This document shows, piece after piece, positions 17,051 to 24,625 of a stretch of DNA of 64,000 nucleotides. Origin of the DNA: Couchioplanes azureus (GTDB lineage Bacteria; Actinomycetota; Actinomycetes; Mycobacteriales; Micromonosporaceae). The notes under the pieces are model-generated. The model was given only the letters and a program-made list of their open reading frames with translations. It did no database searches and was not told the origin of the DNA. The position numbers were made by a program, and so were the translations under genes. How positions within the stretch are numbered: position 1 is the first letter of the stretch; every line of letters starts with the position of its first letter. Where the stretch lies: positions 1 to 64,000 of the forward strand of contig NZ_BMQY01000014.1 in the NCBI RefSeq assembly GCF_014648355.1. Direction: 5' to 3'.

Positions 17051-19588
17051 TCACGAGACGTCCGTCAGGGTGCTGCGGCGACGAGCGGCTTCGCGGCGAG
17101 GCCGGCAACGCCGGAAGATCCGCAGGCCGAGTGCCGGCAGCGTCGCCACGACGGCGCAGACCAGCAGTTCATCCGCCGTGAGAGCCTCGGTTCCGAGCAA
17201 GGTACGCAGTGGCTCGAGCAGCACCGCGGACACCTGAAGGACACCGGACCCGAGCACCGCCGCGAGCAGCGACCAGTTGCGCGGTGTACCGGGTTCCGGC
17301 CGGGCCCGGACGGCGAGCGCGACGCCGAGCTGCGCCAGCCCCAGAACGACGAACATCACCGACTGCCACGGCCGGTCCAGCCGCTGCGCCAGCACACCGG
17401 CAGCCAGGACGACGCTCGCCACACACAGGCCGATCATCAGGACACTGCGCAGGAGCCCGTCGCCGAGCACCGACTCTTGAGGCGACCGCGGCGGGCGGCG
17501 CAGTACGCCCTTGTCGGCGGGTTCGGCGCCCATCGCCACACCGGGAACACCGTGCGTCAGCAAGTTGATCCACAAAAGCTGCCCGGGCAGCAGCGCCAGG
17601 GGCATGCCGAGGAGCGGACCGGCGAGCATCACGATCAGCTCCGCGATGCCGCCGGACAGGGCGTAGCGCAGGAAGCGGCGGATGTTGTCGTAGATCCGGC
17701 GGCCCTCACCGATGGCGCCGGAAACGGTGCCGAGGTTGTCGTCCACCAGCACGAGCTCGGCGGCCTGCCGGGCCACCTCCGTCCCACCGCCCATGGCTAC
17801 CCCGATGTCCGCGCGGCGCAGTGCCGGGGCGTCGTTCACGCCGTCACCGGTCATGGCCACGACCTCGCCGCTCTTCTGCAGGCCCGCGATGATCTCGAGC
17901 TTCTGCTCAGGGCGGATCCGGGCGTACACCCGGGCCCCGGCGAGTTCGTCCGCGTCGCCGCAGACGACCTGGTCGCCGGGACCGGCGATGCCCAGCTGGG
18001 TGCCGATGGCCGCGGCGGTGGCCGGGTGGTCCCCGGTGATCAGCACCAGCCGTACGCCGGACGCCGCGAACGCGTCCGCGGTGGCGCGAGCCGAGGCGCG
18101 CAACGGATCACCGATGCCGACCAGCCCGGCGACGCGCAGCGCCGGGAGCCGGTCCAGACGGGGCTCCGTGGCCGAGACGGCCGTCGCGACCGCCAGGACA
18201 CGCAAGCCCTCGGCGGCGAGGGAGGCGGCCGCATCGAGCAGCGCGGCGTCCGTCCGGACGTCGAGCAGGCTCTCCGGCGCGCCCTTGCGGACCACGAGGA
18301 AATCGCCGGACGCCCTGCGGTGCACGGTCGTCATCCGGCGGGTGCCCTGGTCGAACGGTTCCTCCGCGACCCGCGGCGCGGCGGCGCGCTCCGCGGCCGG
18401 GGTCATCGCGCAGCGGGCGGCGAAGGCGACCAGCGCCGCCTCCATCGGGTCACCGGCGGCCTGCCACTGCGGGTGGTCCTCACCGGGGGCGATCAGGTCG
18501 GCGTCGTTGCACAGCAACCCCGCCAGGGCCAGCCGGCGCAGCTCCGGCGAGGACGGCACCGGCGTCCCGTCCTGTCGTATCTCGCCCTCCGGCGCGTATC
18601 CGGTGCCCGCGATGTCCCAGCGGGCACCGTCCGCGGTGACCGCCCGTTGCACGCTCATCCTGTTCTCGGTCAGGGTGCCCGTCTTGTCGCTCGCGATGAC
18701 GGTGACCGACCCGAGCGTCTCGACGGCGTGCAGCCGGCGCGGGATGGCGCGGGCACGGGCCATCCGCCGCGCTCCCAACGCCAGGGCGAGAGTGACCACC
18801 GCGGGCAGTGACTCCGGTACGGCGGCTACCACCAGGCTCACCGCGGTGATCGCCATCCGGGTGACGGGCTGACCCGCGAGCAGTCCGGCCGCGAAGACGA
18901 TCGACGAGACGGCGACGGCGGCGAGGCCCAGCACTCGCCCCAGGCCGGCGATCCGGCGCTGCAGCGGGGTGGGTCCCGGTCTGGTCCTCGAGACGAGGTC
19001 GGAGATGCGCCCCAGCGAGCTCGCCGGTCCGGTCGCGACCACGATGCCCGCCGCCCGGCCGGTGGTCAGGACGGTCCCCGCGCTGGCTTCCTCGCCCCTG
19101 TCCCGGTGGACCGGTACGGACTCGCCGGTCAGCGCCGACTCGTCGAAGCTCGCCTGCTGGGCGTCGACGAGTCGCAGGTCGGCCGGGACGATGTCGCCTG
19201 CCTCCAGCCGCACCAGATCCTCCCGGACCAGCGAGGCCGCCGGAACGACGAGATCGGTGCCGTCCCGTACCACGCGGGCCTCCGGCGCGGCCAGCTGGTC
19301 CAGCGCCGCGATGGCCCGATCCGCCCGGACTTCCTGGGCCACGCCGATGATCGTGTTGACCACGACCACGAGCACGATGACGGCAGTGTCCGGCAGATCT
19401 CCGAGGGCTGTGGTGACGACCGCCGCGGCGATCAGCAGCAGGACCAGGGGGTCGGCCAACTGCTGCCCGATGCGGTGCAGCAATCCGCGAGGCCGCGGTG
19501 CCGTCACGGCGTTGGGCCCTTCGGCGGCGAGGCGGGTGGCGGCCTCGGTGGAGCTGAGGCCGTGCACCGTACTGACCGATGTCTGCAC
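17051..19588 (-). CDS. CtpF-like cation-transporting P-type ATPase
   Basis: Predicted 845-aa membrane pump of the P2 type (calcium/manganese-pump like). The cation-ATPase N-terminal domain is followed by TGES (154-157, phosphatase loop), the membrane motif PESLP (258-262, usually PEGLP), the phosphorylation site DKTGTLTE (Asp301) and GDGVNDAPAL at the hinge. About ten transmembrane helices are expected. Mycobacterial ctpF is a DosR-regulon member, so this gene fits the island. The GTG start has AGGAGG seven to eight bases upstream. The palindrome at 19717-19730 lies 129-142 bp upstream. The transported ion cannot be told from sequence alone. Confidence 0.9.
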   Translation of the reverse strand: MQTSVSTVHGLSSTEAATRLAAEGPNAVTAPRPRGLLHRIGQQLADPLVLLLIAAAVVTTALGDLPDTAVIVLVVVVNTIIGVAQEVRADRAIAALDQLAAPEARVVRDGTDLVVPAASLVREDLVRLEAGDIVPADLRLVDAQQASFDESALTGESVPVHRDRGEEASAGTVLTTGRAAGIVVATGPASSLGRISDLVSRTRPGPTPLQRRIAGLGRVLGLAAVAVSSIVFAAGLLAGQPVTRMAITAVSLVVAAVPESLPAVVTLALALGARRMARARAIPRRLHAVETLGSVTVIASDKTGTLTENRMSVQRAVTADGARWDIAGTGYAPEGEIRQDGTPVPSSPELRRLALAGLLCNDADLIAPGEDHPQWQAAGDPMEAALVAFAARCAMTPAAERAAAPRVAEEPFDQGTRRMTTVHRRASGDFLVVRKGAPESLLDVRTDAALLDAAASLAAEGLRVLAVATAVSATEPRLDRLPALRVAGLVGIGDPLRASARATADAFAASGVRLVLITGDHPATAAAIGTQLGIAGPGDQVVCGDADELAGARVYARIRPEQKLEIIAGLQKSGEVVAMTGDGVNDAPALRRADIGVAMGGGTEVARQAAELVLVDDNLGTVSGAIGEGRRIYDNIRRFLRYALSGGIAELIVMLAGPLLGMPLALLPGQLLWINLLTHGVPGVAMGAEPADKGVLRRPPRSPQESVLGDGLLRSVLMIGLCVASVVLAAGVLAQRLDRPWQSVMFVVLGLAQLGVALAVRARPEPGTPRNWSLLAAVLGSGVLQVSAVLLEPLRTLLGTEALTADELLVCAVVATLPALGLRIFRRCRPRREAARRRSTLTDVS

Positions 19589-19716
19589 CGGTGTCCTCCT
19601 GTGGGCTGGTCGGCCGTGCCGAGGGAGATATCTCCGGGCGAGGCGCAGGATCCGTACCCGTAGCGCCTTCTTGCCGGCTCGGCTCCCATGCTTCGCACGA
19701 CGTCACCCGAGCGCAC

Positions 19717-19730
19717 GGGCCGTTGGTCCC
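19717..19730. promoter_or_regulatory. DosR-like palindrome in the ATPase/CBS-BON divergent promoter
   Basis: GGGCCGTTGGTCCC fits GGGMC-N4-GKCCC. It lies in the 248-nt divergent intergenic region, 129-142 bp from the ATPase start and 107-120 bp from the CBS-BON start. Confidence 0.55.
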
Positions 19731-19768
19731 GGCCGGATGGGACCTCCGGTGGGGAGTCCTGTCAGGTG

Positions 19769-19782
19769 GGGCCGGTCGGCCC
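19769..19782. promoter_or_regulatory. DosR-like palindrome upstream of the CBS-BON gene
   Basis: GGGCCGGTCGGCCC is identical to the site at 9828-9841. It lies 55-68 bp before the ATG at 19837, with a TAGCGT -10-like box in between (19807-19812). Confidence 0.6.
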
Positions 19783-19836
19783 TGACCGGTGGCTGGGCTG
19801 CGGGCCTAGCGTGCGAGGTGACAAGGAGGTTGCGTG

Positions 19837-20526
19837 ATGAAGAACTGGCGTGTGGACGACGTCATGACGATGCCGGTGATCACGGTTGCCGAGGCGGCGC
19901 CTTACCGGGCAGTGGTGGATCTGCTCATCGGTAACCGGTTGAGCGCGGTGCCGGTGGTGGATGCGTTCGAGCGGGTGATCGGTGTGGTGTCCGAGGCGGA
20001 CCTGCTGCGCAAGATCGAGTACGCGGGTGCGGAGAAGCCGCGGCTGTTCGAGGGCCGGCGCCGCCGTGGGGAGCGCACCAAGGCCGCCGCCCCCACTGCC
20101 GGAGATCTCATGAGCAGCCCGGCGGTGACCGCGTCGACGGGCATGTCGATCGCGGCGGCGGCGCGGCTGATGGACAGCGAGAACGTCAAGCGGCTGCCGG
20201 TCGTCGACGAGCTCGGCCGGCTGATCGGCATCGTCTCCCGTAGCGACCTGCTGAAGGTGCATCTGCGCCCCGACGACGACATCCGCGGTGAGGTCGAGGA
20301 GCGGATCGTCCGTCTGTACCTGGACGATGTGGCGGGGAAGGTGCGCGCCGACGTGCAGGAGGGCATGGTGACGCTCACCGGCCGGGTCGACCGGTGGTCG
20401 AGCGCGGACATCGCCGGCCGGCTCACCCGCCAGATTCCGGGCGTCGTGGGCGTCGTCGACGAGTTGAGCTATGACTACGACGACCGCGAGATCCTCGGTG
20501 CCGGCATAGCCCGTGGCGTCGCCTGA
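19837..20526 (+). CDS. CBS-domain pair with C-terminal BON domain
   Basis: Predicted 229 aa. Two CBS motifs (VDDVMTMPVITVAEAAPYRA, and AGDLMSSPAVTASTGMSIAA with IVSRSDLL) form a Bateman module that usually binds adenosine nucleotides. Residues about 155-215 form a BON domain (VEERIVRLYLDDVAGKVRAD), a small phospholipid- or protein-binding fold. The two CBS repeats are separated by a basic linker (RRRRGERTK). The ATG at 19837 is chosen because AAGGAGG lies seven bases before it; a GTG one codon earlier is also possible. CBS proteins are frequent in DosR regulons (Hrp1). Confidence 0.85.
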   Translation: MKNWRVDDVMTMPVITVAEAAPYRAVVDLLIGNRLSAVPVVDAFERVIGVVSEADLLRKIEYAGAEKPRLFEGRRRRGERTKAAAPTAGDLMSSPAVTASTGMSIAAAARLMDSENVKRLPVVDELGRLIGIVSRSDLLKVHLRPDDDIRGEVEERIVRLYLDDVAGKVRADVQEGMVTLTGRVDRWSSADIAGRLTRQIPGVVGVVDELSYDYDDREILGAGIARGVA

Positions 20527-20571
20527 GGTCAGGCCATAGGGCACCTCAGGTCGAGCGGAAGGAGAACGGCC

Positions 20572-20709
20572 ATGTCATGGTTCCACATCGCCATCCTGAC
20601 GGTGCTGGCCCTACTCATCACCGCCGGTCCCGTACTCGAAGATCTGCTCGACCGGATCCTGCCGCCCGGAAACCGGGACAGTGAAAGCCCGACCCGGTAC
20701 GGCCCCTGA
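20572..20709 (+). CDS. 45-aa membrane peptide, unknown function
   Basis: A short gene between the CBS-BON and cNMP-binding genes. It reads MSWFHIAILTVLALLITAGP, one hydrophobic helix, followed by an acidic/basic tail (EDLLDRILPPGNRDSE). AAGGAGA stands seven bases before the ATG, and the three same-strand genes are closely spaced (45 and 32 nt), suggesting an operon. No family is recognised. Confidence 0.6.
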   Translation: MSWFHIAILTVLALLITAGPVLEDLLDRILPPGNRDSESPTRYGP

Positions 20710-20741
20710 GCGTGACGTCCCTGAGCGTCCGGAGGTGAACC

Positions 20742-21272
20742 ATGGCTGCCTTGACCGTCTTCGACCGCCTCGCCCTGCATCCGTTCCTGGCTGATCTGCC
20801 GGCCGGCTGGCTACGGCAGCTCGCCCCGCTGGCCCGGCCGGTCCTGCGGCATGCCGGCTACCGTCTGTTCCGCGAGGGCGGCGCGGCGAACCACTTCTGG
20901 CTGCTGAGCTCGGGAGCGGTCGCCCTGGACTTTCCCGTGCCCGGCCGCGGCGACATCGTCCTGGAGCGCATCGAGGCCGGTGGGGTGGTGGGCTGGTCCT
21001 GGCTGCAGGCGCCGTACCGGTGGACGCTGGGCGCTGTGGTCGCCGACGAATGCCAGGCCGTGGAGTTCGACGCCCCGCGCGTACGCCGGTTGATGGCCGA
21101 CGATCCCGACCTCGGCAAGGAACTGACTCGCAGGTTGTTCGCGGTGCTCGCCGACCGGCTTCACGCATCCCGAGTACGGATCGCCGAGCTCTACGCCTAC
21201 CCCTCGAGCCAGCCGGGTTACAGTGGCTCGGCCAGCGGCGACGTCGAGACTCCAGGAATGGGCAAGCGGTGA
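20742..21272 (+). CDS. Cyclic-nucleotide-binding-domain protein without DNA-binding domain
   Basis: Predicted 176 aa. Residues about 10-125 form a CRP-like cNMP-binding beta-barrel (RHAGYRLFREGGAANHFWLL and AVALDFPVPGRGDIVLERIE are typical strand and turn segments), followed by one long helix (about 125-150). The usual winged-helix output domain is absent, so it is probably a ligand-binding or adaptor protein rather than a repressor. CCGGAGG precedes the ATG. It is the last gene of the CBS-BON group. Confidence 0.8.
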   Translation: MAALTVFDRLALHPFLADLPAGWLRQLAPLARPVLRHAGYRLFREGGAANHFWLLSSGAVALDFPVPGRGDIVLERIEAGGVVGWSWLQAPYRWTLGAVVADECQAVEFDAPRVRRLMADDPDLGKELTRRLFAVLADRLHASRVRIAELYAYPSSQPGYSGSASGDVETPGMGKR

Positions 21273-21387
21273 GGCCCGTCGGCCCGATCTGATGCAGAAG
21301 AAGCTACGGGCCTGCCTACGCCACGTCGACTTCCTCCGGGATGATGTACGACCCGCGATGGCTGGCGTCCCTCGCTGATGTCGTCGC

Positions 21388-21597
21388 ATGTCCATCGGAG
21401 CCGCGGCGCGGGTGCGTATCCGGCGGGTCTTCCCCTTCCAGCTGGACACCGAGCCGGTCGGCTGGGCGCTCGTGGCGAGAGTCGTCCTGGCCTTCACTTT
21501 CGTGGGAAGCATCGTGGTGCAGGTCGTCTGCTTCCTGCGCACAGCCAGCGCGTCCGCATCGCTGGACCGCTGCGATGTGCTCGTCAGCCTTTCGTGA
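21388..21597 (+). CDS. Possible small membrane protein
   Basis: A 69-codon frame with one clear hydrophobic helix (WALVARVVLAFTFVGSIVVQ) and GC-rich third positions. No Shine-Dalgarno sequence or recognised family supports it, and it lies next to a gene graveyard, so it could be a fragment. Confidence 0.3.
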   Translation: MSIGAAARVRIRRVFPFQLDTEPVGWALVARVVLAFTFVGSIVVQVVCFLRTASASASLDRCDVLVSLS

Positions 21598-21721
21598 ACG
21601 TCAAGGCAAGCATGGCGCTTCGTCCGTTCCGTACGTCAGGGCCACTCGTCCCCGGAGCCTGCCTACCTGGAGGGTGCGAACGGCCCGCAAGGCCCTGTTC
21701 CGACAAGCGTCCCGCCGCGCC

Positions 21722-21745
21722 GGCCCTGCACAGCTGTGCAGGGCC
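21722..21745. repeat. Perfect 24-bp palindrome
   Basis: The arm GGCCCTGCACAG is followed directly by its exact reverse complement, with no loop. It stands just before the response-regulator remnant and could be a protein-binding site or a terminator relic. Confidence 0.5.
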
Positions 21746-21801
21746 CGGTAGGTGGCGGTCTTCACGTCCTTCTCTAGTCTCTTTTGGCACTCCGATCCAG
21801 C

Positions 21802-21936
21802 TCCGTCGACGCCGCGCAGAAGGCGACCCACCGGATCCCCGCGTTGCGGCCGGACGTGGCGGTGCTCGACGCGCGCCTGCCTGACGGCAGCGGCATCGAC
21901 GTGTGTCGCGACGTGCGGGCGGTGGACTCGTCGATT
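21802..21936 (+). pseudogene. Receiver-domain fragment of a DevR/NarL-type response regulator
   Basis: About 45 codons read SVDAAQKATHRIPALRPDVA, VLDARLPDGSG, IDVCRDVRAVDSS. This is the phospho-acceptor region of DevR-like regulators, with the Asp in VLDARLPDG. The start of the receiver, the rest of it and the LuxR-type HTH domain are missing, and unrelated sequence follows directly. It may be the lost partner of the DevS-like kinase at 15178-16899. Confidence 0.7.
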
Positions 21937-22081
21937 GAACGACGTGGCCGAGGCCCAAGGGGTGTCGCACGACGACCTGACCGCCGCTGTCAAGGCCGGG
22001 CTGCCGACGGCGAAGAACGGCGCGGTTGCTGCCGTGGACGCCACCCAGGTCGCCGAGGAGATCGCCGCCGCTCGTCCGGCC
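21937..22081 (+). pseudogene. Fragment of an unidentified helical protein
   Basis: In a different frame from the receiver fragment, about 48 codons read LNDVAEAQGVSHDDLTAAVK, AGLPTAKNGAV, AAVDATQVAEEIAA with good coding character. It has neither start nor stop of its own. The junction with the receiver fragment is abrupt, as in a deletion fusion. Confidence 0.4.
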
Positions 22082-22083
22082 GG

Positions 22084-22497
22084 ACGACGACCTCGAGGAC
22101 CAAGGGCTGGGCTTCGACCAGCATCACCGACTCCACCAAGGCGATCGCCACCTCGCAGGTCGCCCTGCCGAAGAACACCTGCGACACCGTGTTCCAGCAG
22201 GCCGGTTACGAGCGGTCGGTCACCAACCTTGCCCAGCTCACCCTCGCGTCCGACAACGTCTTCGGCGACGACGGCGGCGCCACCCAGCTCGGTACGGTCA
22301 CCGGCGACGTGACCAAGGGCTACGCCGTGTCGCTGGCCGTGCGCGTCGATACCCGTACCGCGCCGTCCGGAGGTCAGCTCTCCGGCGACGGTCGCCCGTC
22401 CGGTGCCCCGCCCGGACCGGGTGGCTCCGGACGCCCCGGTGGATCGGGCGGTCCCGGCGGCATGCCTCCGAGAGGCCCGCCGCCGGCAAATCCTTGA
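22084..22497 (+). pseudogene. C-terminal fragment of an unidentified secreted-type protein
   Basis: About 137 codons run to a TGA. They include LPKNTCDTVFQQAGYERSVT and a strand-rich part (TQLGTVTGDVTKGYAVSLAV), and end in a Gly/Pro-rich tail (PPGPGGSGRPGGSGGPGG). No start codon or signal peptide is present. It forms the third piece of the composite following the receiver fragment. No family is recognised. Confidence 0.4.
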
Positions 22498-22689
22498 GAG
22501 CGGCGCTCGGCGCGCGTCCGTCGAGCAAGGCTGCCGCCTTCCGAGCTTTCCCAGACCGGTTATGCGGTCATGGAGGCTCGATCGCCTGCTTGGGCGCCGA
22601 CCGTGTCATCGGTCTGTCATGACCGTTACGAGTTGATCACTCGACGACGAGTCGTCCGTATTCGATGCGCTTGGTTCCTCCAGGCCGTT

Positions 22690-23199
22690 TCAGTCCTGCT
22701 CGGAATCCTTGTCATGGAAACGCCACTGGTGTTTGGAGAGGAGGAGGACGAAAACGATGGCGCCGACGGACCCGATGGGAGCGGCGATGACTCCACGCAG
22801 CCAAAGGTCGGTCGAATCGCCGGTGATTGCATAGCTGTCGATGCCGAAGGTTGTGGGATCGGCGGGATCCGTGCAGATCCTCACGGTGGAGTGTTTCTGC
22901 AGTGTCTGGTCACTTTGGTAATGAAGCGTGGCGTGGTAGCGGACCCCGTCGACCGCGAAGGTGAGGTCCGCGGACTTGCCCAGCCGCAGGCTCTTCAGCC
23001 ACCCGGCCTCTTCGACCTCTGCGTCCAGACAGTGTCCGTTGTCGGTCAGGTCGCCGATCGCGTCGATTTCGCTCTGGATGACCGTGATTGCGATGAGGGC
23101 GACGAGGAAGGATGTGACGGCGATCGCCGCCTCAAGCGGTTCGAAGTGCATCGCCCTGCGCAGGGAGAACCGGCCGTTCGGCTGCGATCGGCGGCCCAT
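22690..23199 (-). CDS. DUF3592-like membrane protein
   Basis: Predicted 169 aa. One transmembrane helix near the N-terminus (residues about 24-44), an extracytoplasmic beta-rich part with one cysteine pair (about C57 and C108), and a second helix near residues 135-157. This layout with a ligand-type beta domain between two helices is typical of DUF3592 proteins. AGGAGG precedes the ATG. The function of the family is unknown. It is less GC-rich in wobble positions than its neighbours, which may mean recent acquisition. Confidence 0.65.
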   Translation of the reverse strand: MGRRSQPNGRFSLRRAMHFEPLEAAIAVTSFLVALIAITVIQSEIDAIGDLTDNGHCLDAEVEEAGWLKSLRLGKSADLTFAVDGVRYHATLHYQSDQTLQKHSTVRICTDPADPTTFGIDSYAITGDSTDLWLRGVIAAPIGSVGAIVFVLLLSKHQWRFHDKDSEQD

Positions 23200-23719
23200 T
23201 GCTACTCCTCCTGTTGTGCGTTACGAGATCGTGGAGGTCGCTGTCCGTCACGGACCGATGGAGTTGGAGACGACTCCGTAGGTCCGGAGAACGAAGGCGA
23301 AAACGTTCTCGGCTTCGGCTCTCATGCGGAGGGCACCTTCTTCAGGATGCCGTTTTTCGATGTCGGAGTTGATGCATCGTCTTGCAAGCCCCACACCGAG
23401 CAACCGCACGACATCATGCAGAGGATCAGGGCGGTCCTTCAAGCACCTCCGGGAACCGTCCGCCGTCCGCCGGTCGACGACTGAGACCGCGACGCCTCGC
23501 CTGGGGCTCTTCATGGCTCGTGGGACAGAATCCTGAGTTCTCGCCGACTTGACCACAGGGGAGACGTGGGGTCCGGACCGGGCTGGAACAGCTGCCAACA
23601 GTTCCTTGGCCGGGGTGTTGACCGCCTCGCTCTCGGAGCTGATGAGCCATGTGGGCCTGCTGCTCGGCTGGCCGGAACGGTGTGCAGCGAACGGGCGAGC
23701 CGATGCTGTCGTCCGCGCC
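23200..23719. other. Intergenic stretch, no supported gene
   Basis: About 520 nt upstream of the DUF3592-like gene and downstream of the GNAT gene. A minus-strand frame from 23515 to 23248 stays open, but its codon use is mixed and no family is recognised. No repeat or RNA was seen. Confidence 0.35.
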
Positions 23720-24412
23720 TCAGGGGGTCCGGTAGCCGTGGAATCGGACGTGTCTGCGGACGGTGAAGCCGAGGCGCTCGTAGAGCCGGATCGCGTTGAG
23801 GTTGTCTGCTGCGACGTGCAGGAACGGGCGGTCGCCGCGCGCAAGGATCTGCTTCATGGCGGCGTGGACCACGGTTGCGGCCAGTCCGCGTCCGCGGTAT
23901 TGCGGTGCTGAGCAGACGCTGCTGATCTCCGTCCATCCGGGTGGGCAAAGCCGCTCACCGGCCATGGCGACCAGGGTCGCGTTGTCGCGTACGCCGTGGA
24001 AGGTGCCCATCTCGATCGTTCGGGGCCAGAACGGTCCGGGACGGGTGAGCTCGGTGAGCGCGAGCATCTCGGGAACGTCGGCCTGTCCCAGTTCGCGCGC
24101 CTGGGCGTCGCCGCGGGTCTCCGCCGGCGCCTCGTCGAGGACCATCTGCACGCCGGCCAGGGTGAAGACCGGCTCCCAGTTCGCGGGCGGGGAGGCCGGC
24201 GCGCTGAACAGGTCCGCGAACTGGCCGCTGCCGAGCAGGCGGGCCAGGTCGTCCCAATCCGCGGCGGTCGGCTCGGCGGGGATCGCGGAGAACGTGGCGA
24301 CGCCGGTTCGGTAGGTGCAGACATTGCCCGCGCGGCGCGCGAGATGAGCGTGCCGGCCGTTCAGTGACTGCCCGACCGGGTCGTCCAGGACGGTGGTGTC
24401 GATGTCGGGCAA
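23720..24412 (-). CDS. GNAT-family N-acetyltransferase
   Basis: Predicted about 230 aa. The C-terminal half has the acetyl-CoA binding motif A (SSVCSAPQYRGRGLAATVVH, with the R/Q-x-x-G-x-G/A loop) and the closing motif NLNAIRLYERLGFTV. The N-terminal half (NGRHAHLARRAGNVCTYRTG) is the variable substrate domain. The start is uncertain: the TTG at 24412 matches where similar proteins begin, while in-frame starts at 24520 and 24571 add a stretch without family features. The substrate is unknown. Confidence 0.75.
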   Translation of the reverse strand: MPDIDTTVLDDPVGQSLNGRHAHLARRAGNVCTYRTGVATFSAIPAEPTAADWDDLARLLGSGQFADLFSAPASPPANWEPVFTLAGVQMVLDEAPAETRGDAQARELGQADVPEMLALTELTRPGPFWPRTIEMGTFHGVRDNATLVAMAGERLCPPGWTEISSVCSAPQYRGRGLAATVVHAAMKQILARGDRPFLHVAADNLNAIRLYERLGFTVRRHVRFHGYRTP

Positions 24413-24625
24413 GTTGGGCTCTCTTGTCGATGGGCGAGCACCGCGGCGGTGAAGCGGCAGCGGATTGGCGGGCGTCGGATCAGAGTAGCTGCGACTGACT
24501 GGCTCGTTGGTGTGGCTCATGTCATGCGAGCTGCGCATTCGAGGTTCCCAGGATCCGCGTACGGAGGCCACGCGAAGGCAGCCGACGGGCGGCAGCGAAG
24601 GCTCACGGCCCGAGCCGCCGACGGA

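Noticed and set aside
23248..23515. Possible small gene on the minus strand upstream of the DUF3592-like gene
   Set aside because: Mixed codon use, no clear ribosome site at the longer start and no recognised family.
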